This document shows positions 1 to 8,700 of a stretch of DNA of 33,464 nt, one piece after another. A program made the position numbers and the translations under genes. Source of the DNA: an uncultured Lentisphaerota bacterium. Its GTDB lineage: Bacteria > Verrucomicrobiota > Kiritimatiellia > CAIQIC01. The DNA is taken from contig CAIWHP010000206.1 of NCBI GenBank assembly GCA_903912445.1, positions 1 through 33,464 of the forward strand. The letters are read 5' to 3'. The first letter of the stretch is position 1; the number at the start of each line of letters is the position of its first letter. The notes beneath the pieces were generated by a model. It did not search any database, was not told the origin of the DNA, and worked only from the letters and a program-made list of their open reading frames with translations.

Positions 1-18
1 GTATACTCTCGCTTCATG

Positions 19-72
19 GACGGGTCTCCTGTCGGGGGTTGTTAGTCGCAACAACCGGTAGGTGTACCCGTC
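19..72. other. Nested hairpin, unidentified structured element
   Basis: A 7-bp outer stem (GACGGGT at 19-25 with ACCCGTC at 66-72) encloses a 7-bp inner stem (GGTTGTT at 37-43 with AACAACC at 50-56) capped by a six-base loop. The two are separated by 11- and 9-base internal loops. No protein-coding frame fits this stretch. It could be the end of an RNA gene or leader beginning outside the window, or a recombination site. I do not recognise a family. Confidence 0.4.
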
Positions 73-130
73 CTCTTTCGGTGGTGCACTTGTTATATGC
101 GCGCGGGGGCTTGGAAACGGAATGCTCCGT

Positions 131-149
131 TTTTCCAGACCTTGGAAAA
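131..149. promoter_or_regulatory. TTCCA-N5-TGGAA palindromic element, copy 1
   Basis: TTTTCCA (131-137) and TGGAAAA (143-149) form a perfect 7-bp inverted repeat around the spacer GACCT. The same core with the same spacer recurs at 13216-13232, and a variant lies at 13184-13200. All copies are intergenic. The shape suits a dimeric regulator site or a dispersed genomic element. It lies about 95 bases beyond the 3' end of the C1 peptidase gene, so it more likely serves whatever lies to the left of the window. Confidence 0.5.
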
Positions 150-198
150 GCTTAAACCGGTGGCGTCCGGTGCACAGCACGTCGCTGTAGCCGCCGCG

Positions 199-227
199 GG
201 TCCGCCGGAATTCTCACCCGGCGGACC
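199..227 (-). terminator. Strong hairpin after the C1 peptidase gene
   Basis: A perfect 10-bp GC-rich stem (GGTCCGCCGG at 199-208 with CCGGCGGACC at 218-227) has a nine-base loop and begins 15 bases past the stop codon of the minus-strand peptidase gene. There is no T tract after it, so termination would rely on the hairpin alone or with Rho. Confidence 0.5.
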
Positions 228-242
228 GCGCCGGTTACAACC

Positions 243-1013
243 TCACAGCTCCATCGCCCGCAAGGTCCAGAAGTCGTCCGCGAGATTGTCGTTCGCGGCG
301 TAGGCGTAGGGCATGGTGAAGTAGCCTTGCAGGCCCCAGTCGGTGCCCCATGAATTGCGGATGAGCAGCCGCTGGGTGCGGTCGTCATAGCCGACCGCCA
401 TGATCGCATGGCCGCCGAGCTGTTGTTCCTTGGGCTTCGGCAGATTGACCTTGCCGGTCTTCGCCACGGCAGGCGACTCGAAGCTCTCGTACACCGAAAA
501 ACCAAAGACGAACGGATAGCCTTCCGCCAGGCACTGTTTCATTTGCTGGAGCGTCAGGATGCGGTAGTAGGAAAGCACTTGATGTTTGAGCGCCTCCTTG
601 TAGCACGCCGCCGATGGCTTCACGGCGAATTGGCCGATGTTATAGGGCCACTTCTTCTCGCTGCAGACGCCTTGCTTGACGAGCGACTTGACGCCGTCGC
701 GGATCATGGCGCCCGCGTCCTCGTTGATCGACCCCTCCATCGCGCGCTCGTTGTAGTAGATGAACAGCCGGCTCAAGTCGGCGACGGGCTTGCCGGCCTG
801 CTTCTCGAGAAACTCGAGATTGCCGACCAGCGCATTGGCGGTGCAGCTGCCCAGCTGCCCCTGGTCCTCAACCGGCGAACACCCCGGGCGCAGATCCACC
901 GCTTTGGGTAGTTTCCGCGGCGGCCTGGCGATGGCGGCATAAAGTTTGTCCCGCTGGTCCGGGCGATCGGGCACCCAGCCATACCATTGATTGATCGTGC
1001 TGCGCTTGCTCAT
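243..1013 (-). CDS. Papain-like C1 family cysteine peptidase
   Basis: Predicted 256-aa cysteine peptidase of the papain (C1A) fold. The full catalytic set is visible: oxyanion-hole Gln51 and nucleophile Cys57 in DQGQLGSCTA, His202 in GGHAIMAVGYD, and Asn220 in RNSWGTDWG followed by the usual GLQGYF block. The N-terminal WYGWVPDRPDQRD stretch is typical of bacterial members that begin directly with a short pro-like segment. There is no signal peptide, so the enzyme is probably cytoplasmic or leaves by another route. The start at 1013 is chosen because AAGGAGCTGAGG lies just upstream. The frame stays open to 1232, but that extension lacks a ribosome site and looks non-coding. It is divergent from the SNF2 helicase gene across about 300 bases. 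The substrate is unknown. Confidence 0.9.
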   Translation of the reverse strand: MSKRSTINQWYGWVPDRPDQRDKLYAAIARPPRKLPKAVDLRPGCSPVEDQGQLGSCTANALVGNLEFLEKQAGKPVADLSRLFIYYNERAMEGSINEDAGAMIRDGVKSLVKQGVCSEKKWPYNIGQFAVKPSAACYKEALKHQVLSYYRILTLQQMKQCLAEGYPFVFGFSVYESFESPAVAKTGKVNLPKPKEQQLGGHAIMAVGYDDRTQRLLIRNSWGTDWGLQGYFTMPYAYAANDNLADDFWTLRAMEL

Positions 1014-1311
1014 CCTCAGCTCCTTTTTCTGGTTTGTCCTTGCTGCAACTTGCGGCTGTGCTGACATTGTGACGATAACCGCATCCTTCCCCTGCAAAGC
1101 ATCGCCAACATAGCTCCGGGGAAAAGGGTCGGGCATCGGGCGATGGACCGAAAGGACCATAGGGCGTAATCCTATCGCTGGGCCGCGCAGCGGCGCCGCC
1201 GGAGCCGCCGCCCAATAAGCCTTGCTAATCATTCCTCGGCATAGATACTTTTCGTTTTACTTCTGTGCCGTTTCACGACGGCCGGGACACGGAAAAGCAG
1301 GATAGCTCGGG

Positions 1312-4300
1312 ATGAAGATACCCTTCACGCGGAAGACGTTGGAAAGCTGGGCCGGAGCGCAAGTTTTGCGCGACGCGCAGATCATGGTCGCGAAAGAGCT
1401 CGTGGCGGAGGCCATGTACGAGCCGCCGCTGGTCACGGGCACCGTCTTCGCAAACAACCGCCCGCTGAAAACCGCCCTGAAATTGCTGCCCGACGGCTAT
1501 GTCGAGAATCTCTGCCCCTGCTGGGCGAACAAGGAACGCGGCATCATCTGCAACCACGTGATCGCACTCTGCCTCGAGCTCGTCCGCCGGGCCACCGATC
1601 CCGAACGCGAAGCCAAGGCGCAGGCCGAGATGAAGCGCGCCGCCCGGCTGGCCGCGCTCGACGAATCCAGATATATCCGCCGCGTCACCGCGGATGCGCC
1701 GGGTGCCATTCCGGCGCACCTCATCGTCACCCTGGACAAAGGCTGGATGGCGGCCTGGCGCAACGGCCGCATCCCGCTCACCTGCGTCCTCCAGTATCGG
1801 AACAGCCGGGTGCTCCTCGATCAGGTGCCCGGCATCCTGCCGCTGACCCTCAGCAAGCAGGACGAAGCCATCCTCTTTGTGCTGGAGGACATCTCCGAAG
1901 GCCCCGCCAAGGGCCGGCTGGAACTGGCGCCGCACGACTTCCTCAACATCATCCGGCTCCATGCCGGCAAGCCGCTGCCCCAGGCCGACGGACCGCCCAT
2001 CACCGTCAACGAAACGGCCATGACCACCCTGGTGCAGCTGGACCTCGACCGCGAGAACGGCGAGCTGATCCTCATGGCGCACACGGAACTGCCCTTCATG
2101 GCCGCCGGCGAGCACCCCTTCTACATGGTCGCACGGAAATCCGGCTGGGCCTATGGCGCCGGCCACCTGTGGCCCTTGGCGAATGTCCTGCCGGAACCCT
2201 ATCATGCGATCTACGCCGAGCCGGTCATCATCGCCCGGCAGGATGTGCCGCGTTTTCTGAACCAGGAACTGCCGCTGCTCTCCGCGCAGACCCGGGTCGA
2301 GAGCGATCTCTCCGCCGATCTCTTCACGTTCGCGCCCGGCAGCCCGAAGATGATCCTGCGCGTGCGCGGCAGCCCGGCCTCGCTGGCGGCCACCCTCTTC
2401 GCCCGCTATGGCGAGATCGAGCTGGTCGCGTGCAAGCCGGACCCCAAGGAGCATTTTTCCATTCCGGACCCGAACGACCTGCTGCGCTACTCCATCCGCA
2501 ATTCGGCCCGGGAGCAGCGCGCGCTGGAGTTGCTCGCGCCGGCGGGCTTCACAGGCCCGCGCGGCGACCTGCTGGAGAGCGTGGTCGGCACCCGCCCGGT
2601 GCACAACTTCCTCGGCTCGCACCTGCCGGCCCTGCGCCGCCGCGGCTGGACGGTGGAGCTGGAAGGCAAGGTGGCCCCCTACATGGAGTCGCTGAGCTTC
2701 GCCACGCCGGTCGTGCACGTGGACGATACGCAGAGCGGCAAATGGTTCGACATCGGCTTCGACTTCGAGACCCAGGAGGGCACCAGCCTCTCGCAGGCCG
2801 ATATCCACCTGGCGCTGCGCAAGGGCGACGCCTTCTTTGAAGTGGGCGAAAAAACGTACCTCATCGACGCCGAGTCGGTGAACGCGATGCAGAATATCTT
2901 CTCCGACTGCGCCAGCCAGGACGGCGACCTCCCGGGCCATTTCCGGCTGGCCAACATCTACGCGCCGTTCGTGAAGTCCGCGCTCGAGGCGCTCGACGGC
3001 ATTGACGTGGAAGACACCCCGTCGTGGCGCAACCGCGCCGGCCAATGCAACCGCACCTTGGAAATCGAGCCGGTGTCGCTCGGCGAGCCGCTGGGCAGCA
3101 TCCTGCGCCCCTATCAAAAATACGGCGTGACCTGGCTGCGGTTCATGGAGGCCAACGGGTTCTGCGGGCTGCTCGCGGACGAGATGGGCTTGGGCAAGAC
3201 GCTGCAGACCCTCGCCTGGCTCCAGCTCCAGCGCCGGCATCCGGACGCCCGGGGGAAGCCGGCCCTGATCGTCTGCCCGACGAGCCTGGTGGAAAACTGG
3301 TCCGAGGAAGCCGCCAAGTTTGTGCCGGGCCTGAAGGTCCTCAACCTGACCGGCGCGGAACGGCAGGACCGCTGGGCGCAGCTGGAGCAGACGGACATCG
3401 CCGTCACCTCCTACGCCATCCTCCGGCGCGACGTGGATAAATTCGCCGCCTACCAGTTCGCGGCCGCCATTCTCGACGAAGCCCAGCACATCAAGAACCG
3501 CTCCACCCAGAATTCGCTGGCCGCCAAGCAGATCAAGGCCTTTCAACGGCTGGTGCTGACCGGCACCCCGATCGAGAACGGCGTCTCCGACCTGTGGTCC
3601 ATCATGGATTTTCTCATGCCGGGCTATCTCGGGTCGCACAAGGCTTTCAAGTTCAACTACGAGGATCCCATCGCCGCTGGGGCCGCCGAGGGCGAAGTGG
3701 CCCAGGCCAAGCTGCGCAAGAAGCTGCACCCCTTCTTCCTGCGCCGGCTCAAGAGCGAGGTCGCCAAGGACCTGCCGCCGAAGATTCAGAAGATTTCCTC
3801 CTGCAATCTCACCGGCGATCAGCAGGCCGTGTATCAGGAAATATTGTCGGCTTCCCGTCAGAAGATCACCGGCCTGGTGGCCCAGCAGGGCTTCAACAAG
3901 TGCCGGATGGAAATCCTGACCATCCTGCTGCGCCTGCGCCAGATCTGTTGCCATCTGGACCTCCTCAAGCTGCCCAATCTCGCGGCGAAGAATCCGTCGG
4001 CCAAGCTGGACCTGTTCTTCGAACTCCTCGAGGAGGCGCTGGACGGCGGCCACCGCATCCTGGTCTTCAGCCAGTTCGTCGGCATGCTGACCATCCTCCG
4101 GAAAGAACTGGAGCGCGCGGGCCACACCTACTGCTATCTGGACGGCTCCACCCAGGAACGCATGAAGGTCGTCCACCAGTTCAACAGCCAGCGCGACATC
4201 CCCGTCTTCCTGATCAGCCTGAAGGCCGGCGGCACCGGGCTCAACCTGACCGGCGCCGACATGGTGATCCATTTCGATCCCTGGTGGAATCCGGCGGTGG

Positions 4301-4506
4301 AAGACCAGGCGACGGACCGCGCCTACCGCATCGGCCAGAAAAAAACCGTGTACAGCATCAAGCTGATCACCCGCGGCACGGTCGAGGAAAAAGTGCTCGC
4401 CCTGCAGCGCAAGAAAAAGGCGGTCATCGACGCCACCCTGACCACGGACGAAAACGTCATGCAGGAGCTGACCTGGACCGACATCCAGGAACTGCTGGCG
4501 GATTAG
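1312..4506 (+). CDS. SWIM zinc-finger plus SNF2/SWI2-family helicase
   Basis: A 1064-aa DEAD/DEAH-superfamily (SF2) SNF2-type ATPase. Near the N-terminus is a SWIM zinc finger, Cys68-x-Cys70-x9-Cys80-x-His82 (CPC...CNH). A long middle region of about 500 residues has no motif I can name. The helicase core follows: Walker A in DEMGLGKT (623-630), the Walker B variant DEAQ (722-725), the LTGTPIEN block soon after, and C-terminal motif VI in QATDRAYRIGQ (to about 1009). The end (TVEEKVLALQRKKK) is standard for bacterial SNF2 helicases. It is expected to translocate on double-stranded DNA and remodel protein-DNA complexes or transcription assemblies; the SWIM finger probably contacts DNA or protein. 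Length and domain order match the bacterial SWIM-SNF2 group. A complete 1080-codon open frame on the opposite strand is a composition artefact. Confidence 0.95.
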   Translation: MKIPFTRKTLESWAGAQVLRDAQIMVAKELVAEAMYEPPLVTGTVFANNRPLKTALKLLPDGYVENLCPCWANKERGIICNHVIALCLELVRRATDPEREAKAQAEMKRAARLAALDESRYIRRVTADAPGAIPAHLIVTLDKGWMAAWRNGRIPLTCVLQYRNSRVLLDQVPGILPLTLSKQDEAILFVLEDISEGPAKGRLELAPHDFLNIIRLHAGKPLPQADGPPITVNETAMTTLVQLDLDRENGELILMAHTELPFMAAGEHPFYMVARKSGWAYGAGHLWPLANVLPEPYHAIYAEPVIIARQDVPRFLNQELPLLSAQTRVESDLSADLFTFAPGSPKMILRVRGSPASLAATLFARYGEIELVACKPDPKEHFSIPDPNDLLRYSIRNSAREQRALELLAPAGFTGPRGDLLESVVGTRPVHNFLGSHLPALRRRGWTVELEGKVAPYMESLSFATPVVHVDDTQSGKWFDIGFDFETQEGTSLSQADIHLALRKGDAFFEVGEKTYLIDAESVNAMQNIFSDCASQDGDLPGHFRLANIYAPFVKSALEALDGIDVEDTPSWRNRAGQCNRTLEIEPVSLGEPLGSILRPYQKYGVTWLRFMEANGFCGLLADEMGLGKTLQTLAWLQLQRRHPDARGKPALIVCPTSLVENWSEEAAKFVPGLKVLNLTGAERQDRWAQLEQTDIAVTSYAILRRDVDKFAAYQFAAAILDEAQHIKNRSTQNSLAAKQIKAFQRLVLTGTPIENGVSDLWSIMDFLMPGYLGSHKAFKFNYEDPIAAGAAEGEVAQAKLRKKLHPFFLRRLKSEVAKDLPPKIQKISSCNLTGDQQAVYQEILSASRQKITGLVAQQGFNKCRMEILTILLRLRQICCHLDLLKLPNLAAKNPSAKLDLFFELLEEALDGGHRILVFSQFVGMLTILRKELERAGHTYCYLDGSTQERMKVVHQFNSQRDIPVFLISLKAGGTGLNLTGADMVIHFDPWWNPAVEDQATDRAYRIGQKKTVYSIKLITRGTVEEKVLALQRKKKAVIDATLTTDENVMQELTWTDIQELLAD

Positions 4507-4507
4507 C

Positions 4508-4527
4508 TGGCGCACCCCACTGCGCCA
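4508..4527. terminator. Hairpin between convergent genes
   Basis: TGGCGCA (4508-4514) pairs perfectly with TGCGCCA (4521-4527) around a six-base loop. It starts one base after the helicase stop codon and lies 12 bases from the end of the convergent membrane-protein gene. No T tract is present. It plausibly ends transcription from both sides. Confidence 0.4.
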
Positions 4528-4539
4528 CGCGCCGGCGGG

Positions 4540-5298
4540 TCAGCCGATGACGAGCCGCTTGGCGAGGGAGAGCGCCACCAGCAGGATGCGGCCCCAGGCC
4601 TTGGGATCCCGGTAATCTTCCGCCAAAAACAGCATCCGCGGCGCCAGATAAAACATGGCGAAGGGTACGGTCGTCAGCAGCACGAGCACGATGCTCATGA
4701 GCCAGTGTCCCTTGGCCGCGCCGGCCAACATTTCCACAAACACGCCATCCCACCACGCCAGGATGATCAATGCCGATGCGTACAACGCCGCATCGGCCGC
4801 ATATTCCCGGTGGCGCAGCCGGCGGGCATCCTCCGCCGGTTTTTCCCGGAACGGCAGCAGGGCCCACAGCGTCAGCACGGTCGGGCACAGCGCCCCGACC
4901 ATGGCCCCCGCCAGAGCGAGGTCGGACAACTTCGGCACGAGCTGCGCATCCTCGAAAATCGACAGCGCCATCATCAGGCAGGCGCAGAAGAGTCCATAGT
5001 GCATCACGAACAGGATCAGCAGCGCGAGATAGCGCCCGCCGCTGGCCGGCGGCCGGACCCCCGCCGCCAGGCGCGTCTGGAGCGGACGGCGCTTCAGCCC
5101 GGCGCCCAAGGTGTGCAGCACGACGGCGGCGATCAGCAAGCCGCCGAAGAGCGGGTGAAACCCGCGCGTGGTTCGGACCAGATCCGTCAGCGGGGCGACG
5201 ACGAGCAGGTTGGCGCAGAGCACCGCCACATCAAAAGCCAACGCGCCCCGATAACCGGGCGAGCGGGCCGGAGCGTTGGGGGCCGGAACATTGTCCAT
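4540..5298 (-). CDS. Integral membrane protein of unknown function
   Basis: A 252-aa hydrophobic protein with about six likely membrane segments, including ALAFDVAVLCANLLVV, LFGGLLIAAVVLHTLGA, LALLILFVMHYGLFCACLM, a stretch near GAMVGALCPTVLTLWALL, ALYASALIILAWWDGVF and SIVLVLLTTVPFAMFYLA. The FVMHYGLFC segment recalls DUF6498-type membrane proteins, but I would not assign the family on that alone. The start at 5298 gives MDNVPAPN with a GGGAAA-like ribosome site. The open frame continues upstream to 5763 only by running into the SUMF1 gene in another frame. It sits 56 bases after the SUMF1 gene on the same strand, so it is probably the last gene of that operon. Possible roles in transport or sensing are not supported by any visible motif. 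Confidence 0.75.
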   Translation of the reverse strand: MDNVPAPNAPARSPGYRGALAFDVAVLCANLLVVAPLTDLVRTTRGFHPLFGGLLIAAVVLHTLGAGLKRRPLQTRLAAGVRPPASGGRYLALLILFVMHYGLFCACLMMALSIFEDAQLVPKLSDLALAGAMVGALCPTVLTLWALLPFREKPAEDARRLRHREYAADAALYASALIILAWWDGVFVEMLAGAAKGHWLMSIVLVLLTTVPFAMFYLAPRMLFLAEDYRDPKAWGRILLVALSLAKRLVIG

Positions 5299-5354
5299 GA
5301 CACGTTTCCCTGCTGCTGGCCGCCGCGCGAATCCAGCGCTGAGCGGCAAGTGTT

Positions 5355-6332
5355 TTATACCGCCCGGACCGATTGGCGGCAAGGCCGGCGTGCGCGCGGG
5401 AGGTGTGCCTCCGCAGTGTTCAGTGGCCGGGGATAAAGGGCACGACCATCGGAACAGTCCCCCCCGGCGCGGGTCGTGGCCGATGTAGCCGCGGGGGTGG
5501 TCGTGCCGGACGCACGGCGGACACAGCGGAAACCGTAGATGTCGTAGCCAAGGCAAACGTCGGGCAGGCTCTGGGCTTCTGCGGCGCGATACCACGCCGC
5601 GCATTTCTCGGCCGTGCCCGCCCAGCTGCCGCCGCGCACGACGCGTTTCGCCCCGGCCGCCGGGCCCTGCGGATCCTGCGCCGGGCTGGCCCTGTAGTAA
5701 TCCGCGGCGTAGAAGTCGTGGCACCATTCCGCCACATTGCCGTGCATATCCTGAAGGCCCCACGCGTTGCTCCGCTTGCCGCCGACCGGATGGGACTTCC
5801 TCCCCGCGTTATCCTTGAACCAGGCGTGGGCGCCCAGCCCCTGCGGATCGTCGCCAAACGCATAGGCGGTGGCAGCGCCGGCGCGACAGGCATACTCCCA
5901 CTCGGCCTCGGTGGGGAGCCGGTAGCCGCCGGCCGAAAAATCGCACTGCCAGGTGGTCTCGTTGTAACACGGCGCCAGCCCTTCCTTGCGCGAGCGGGCG
6001 TTGCAGTATTTGACCGCCTGCGTCCACCGCACCTGCTCCACGGGGTTCGTGTCGCCCTCGAACTTGGATGGGTTGACGCCCATCAAGTCCTCGTAGGATT
6101 CCTGCGTGACCTCGTGCCGGTCCATATAGAAGCTGCTGACGGAAATTTTATGAGCAGGGCGGGCATCCTCCGTACCGGCGCCGGAGCCCATCACAAATGT
6201 CCCGGCGGGGATGAGCACCATCTCCGTTCCGCCCGAAGTCTTGATGAGCTGCGGCGGTGCGGCTCCGCAGGGGAGCGCGAGCGCCAACAGGCCGCACAAC
6301 TTCACCACACGCCAGCAGGTCTGGATCTTCAT
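5355..6332 (-). CDS. Secreted SUMF1/formylglycine-generating-enzyme-fold protein
   Basis: A 325-aa protein with an N-terminal signal peptide (hydrophobic VVKLCGLLALALPCGAA). It has the FGE-sulfatase (SUMF1) fold: MVLIPAGTFVMGS, DRHEVTQESYEDLM, NPVEQVRWTQAVKYCNA, YRLPTEAEWEYACRAG, GLQDMHGNVAEWCHDFY, RVVRGGSWAG and the terminal GFRCVRR. True copper-dependent formylglycine-generating enzymes carry a cysteine pair before the YR motif. Here only one cysteine (KCAAWYR) is evident, so sulfatase-activating catalysis is doubtful and a binding or other SUMF1-like role is more likely. About 50 low-complexity residues follow the fold. The ribosome site AAGGA overlaps the stop codon of the upstream gene, seven bases before this start, indicating co-transcription and probably coupled translation. 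Confidence 0.88.
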   Translation of the reverse strand: MKIQTCWRVVKLCGLLALALPCGAAPPQLIKTSGGTEMVLIPAGTFVMGSGAGTEDARPAHKISVSSFYMDRHEVTQESYEDLMGVNPSKFEGDTNPVEQVRWTQAVKYCNARSRKEGLAPCYNETTWQCDFSAGGYRLPTEAEWEYACRAGAATAYAFGDDPQGLGAHAWFKDNAGRKSHPVGGKRSNAWGLQDMHGNVAEWCHDFYAADYYRASPAQDPQGPAAGAKRVVRGGSWAGTAEKCAAWYRAAEAQSLPDVCLGYDIYGFRCVRRASGTTTPAATSATTRAGGDCSDGRALYPRPLNTAEAHLPRARRPCRQSVRAV

Positions 6333-6339
6333 CGTGTCC

Positions 6340-8700
6340 TTACTCCGTGGACGCACCCTCGTGACCGAAGGCGCACTGGAGCACCTCCAGGGTCCGCGCG
6401 CGCATGGCCCGGGCAAATTCAAACGTGGCATCGTCGGGGGCTTCGATCATCCGGTAGCCGGCGCGCTGCCGCAGTTGCCGGGCGAGCGTGCGGAAGCGCC
6501 CGATGGATTCGTCCTGGCTGCCCCCGATGGTGCGGGTCGCGCGGCCCAGCTGATTGGCTTTCTCGTCCTTCTTGTCTTCGTTGCTGTCGATCAGCGCCCG
6601 GACCTGCGCGCTGAGTGCGCGCGCCGCCTCCGGCGTGCGCTCGCCGAGCTTCAGCTTTTCGAACACACCGGGAAATCTGCCGATGATGCCATCCAACTCA
6701 TCCACCAGTGCGCCGAGCTGGGGCTTGGCCGCTTTCTCGGCGGCGCATAATTCATGCGTCTGCTTGGCCCAGGCCAGGTACTCGTCCATGCGGCTGCGGA
6801 TGCCGATGCAAAACTGGTCCATCTCCTCGAGGAGCTTGAGGATCTCCGCTCTCTTCGCCTGCTCCGCCCTGTCGGCGAACAGCTTTTCATACTCGGCCGT
6901 GACCGCGCACGTGGCCGGATAGCGGTCGCGCGGCACACGCTTGATCTGGAGTTCGTCCAGGCACGCAGCCTCCGCCGTATCCTGGAGCGCGTCGGTCAAC
7001 ACATCGAAAACGCCCCACACCGCTTCCGGGCTGCCGCTGACCCGGCGGAACGGGTAGAGCACAACCTGCCCGGCGGGATCGCCTTTCGCCTCCGGCAGTC
7101 CATCAAACCTGGTGTTGCGCAGGCACATGCTGTCCCCGTCCAGGCAGACCGGATAGGCGTAGGTGCCCCGCGCGGAGGACCAGACCGTCCGCGACTTTTT
7201 CTTCGCCGCAACGCCAAAGCCCTCGAACTCGTTGTTGGGTTTCTTGATGATGCAGCGCCAGGAATCGATCAGCCCGTCCATGCGCTGGAAATCGGCCCGC
7301 CAGAGCGCGCGGAACGGCACCTTCCACTCCGGCTTCACGTCCTTGACGGGATCGAGGCCCGCGATGGGCTGCTGATACCAGATGCCCGGCGCCGCGAGGA
7401 CCGCGACCCAGACGCCCCGCGCCTTTTCCCGGCCGCACTCGATCTCGGTCGTGGCGATCCATTTGGCGGCGCCCTCACCATGCACCGTCAGCTTCACCCC
7501 CTGGCTGTCGGACGGCCACGCGCAGACGACGATGGCGTTGCCCCCGTCCAGCAACTGCGCCGCCAGCCGTTCGCTGGGGAAGCGCAGCCGGCCCGCCCGG
7601 GCTTGCGCAGCGCTGACGACCAGGTCGCCGCCGAAAATATCCGGCAGCACCGCGTAGCGGCCCGGCGCCTCGACCACGATGCGGCCCATGCCTGCGCCCG
7701 GCTGCAGTTCGACCATGGGTTGATTGCGCCGGAGGCTGTAACGGACCAGGATGGCGCGGCCCGCGGCCGTGGTCGCGCCAGCTTCCACGATGACCTTGAC
7801 CGGCGTGGATTCGATGACGCGCAGCGCGCCTGTTTTCTGCGCGGGTTCCCCGCCGGCTGTGGCCGGCATCAGTTTCGGCCCCGGCACCCATTGGCCGCCC
7901 AGCTGGTAATAGCATTCGGCGCCCGGCGCCTGCTTGCGGAGCACCAAGGCCAGGCTGCCGTTCGCCACGCAGATATCGCCGCCACAGGTCTGGCCCGCGG
8001 CCATTTCCTTCCAGCCGTCGCGTTGGCCAACGGCTTCAGCCGTCAGCGCCGCGGTCGCCCGCGTGCCCAGGTCGAAAACGCTGACGCTTCCGGACGCCGC
8101 CGTTTTCGGAATGACATCCTGATACGGAACATAAGCGCCTTCATAGAGCCGGAACATATCGGCGCGGTAGGCGCCATTCGACTGCGTGCAGCTGATGTAG
8201 GCAAACCAGCCTTCGGAAAAATCCTTTTCAACCGTGAAGGTGACGTGCGTTTCCGTCCAGCCATCCTTGTTGAGCAGCACCGGCTCGGAGACGGCAGCCC
8301 GGTCGAAGGGTTTGGCGCAGCGCTCGATCTGCAGGCAGATCTGCACCGGTTGCTGCACCGCCTTGGCCACCACGGCGAACGTATAGGTCTTCGCCTTCTG
8401 GCCCGCATCCACCTTCCGCCCGAACTGCGTGCCCCACTCCTCCACGGGACCGATCGTCACTTGCGCGCTGCGGTCGCCCACCGCCGCGTCGCCATTGTTG
8501 ATGGCGAAACGGGCCTCGGTTTTGCCGGCCTTATCCAGATGCCAGCCCGTTTCGTCCAGGGCGCGCATTTCGAAGCTGGGATCGGCAAAGAAGTTTTCAG
8601 GCTGTGCCCCGGCGGTCGCGCTGGCGCCGTTCGTGGCCCACGCGCACAGGACGCCCGGTGCGAGCAACAACACCCCTATCCATCGGAACCTGATCCACAC
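6340..8700 (-). CDS. Large secreted protein with N-terminal CBM-like region
   Basis: A 786-aa protein with a signal peptide (WIGVLLLAPGVLCAWA). Residues of about 35-195 look like a carbohydrate-binding jelly-roll of the CBM4/9 type: FFADPSFEM opening, alternating strands, and a closing ADMFRLYEGAYVPY. The middle (about 200-600) is probably beta-rich. The last 180 residues or so are charged and helical and may form a coiled bundle (YEKLFADRAEQAKRAEILK and on). I recognise no catalytic motif. The start is a GTG at 8700, chosen for the preceding GAGGTG and the signal peptide that follows. A TATAGT box sits at 8750-8755 on this strand with no convincing -35. It is the first gene of the minus-strand set with the SUMF1 and membrane proteins, and the three may act together at the cell surface. 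Confidence 0.8.
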   Translation of the reverse strand: MWIRFRWIGVLLLAPGVLCAWATNGASATAGAQPENFFADPSFEMRALDETGWHLDKAGKTEARFAINNGDAAVGDRSAQVTIGPVEEWGTQFGRKVDAGQKAKTYTFAVVAKAVQQPVQICLQIERCAKPFDRAAVSEPVLLNKDGWTETHVTFTVEKDFSEGWFAYISCTQSNGAYRADMFRLYEGAYVPYQDVIPKTAASGSVSVFDLGTRATAALTAEAVGQRDGWKEMAAGQTCGGDICVANGSLALVLRKQAPGAECYYQLGGQWVPGPKLMPATAGGEPAQKTGALRVIESTPVKVIVEAGATTAAGRAILVRYSLRRNQPMVELQPGAGMGRIVVEAPGRYAVLPDIFGGDLVVSAAQARAGRLRFPSERLAAQLLDGGNAIVVCAWPSDSQGVKLTVHGEGAAKWIATTEIECGREKARGVWVAVLAAPGIWYQQPIAGLDPVKDVKPEWKVPFRALWRADFQRMDGLIDSWRCIIKKPNNEFEGFGVAAKKKSRTVWSSARGTYAYPVCLDGDSMCLRNTRFDGLPEAKGDPAGQVVLYPFRRVSGSPEAVWGVFDVLTDALQDTAEAACLDELQIKRVPRDRYPATCAVTAEYEKLFADRAEQAKRAEILKLLEEMDQFCIGIRSRMDEYLAWAKQTHELCAAEKAAKPQLGALVDELDGIIGRFPGVFEKLKLGERTPEAARALSAQVRALIDSNEDKKDEKANQLGRATRTIGGSQDESIGRFRTLARQLRQRAGYRMIEAPDDATFEFARAMRARTLEVLQCAFGHEGASTE

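Noticed and set aside
1-97. Possible integron attC site (GTTATAT near 91-97 with an upstream hairpin)
   Set aside because: The matching left core site is not visible and the arms do not pair with equal spacers. No integrase or cassette-like arrangement follows.
1273-4515. A 1080-codon open frame on the minus strand, antisense to the SNF2 helicase
   Set aside because: It mirrors the real gene almost end to end, has no family motif, and arises because GC-rich third positions remove stops from one antisense frame. The plus-strand protein has complete helicase motifs.
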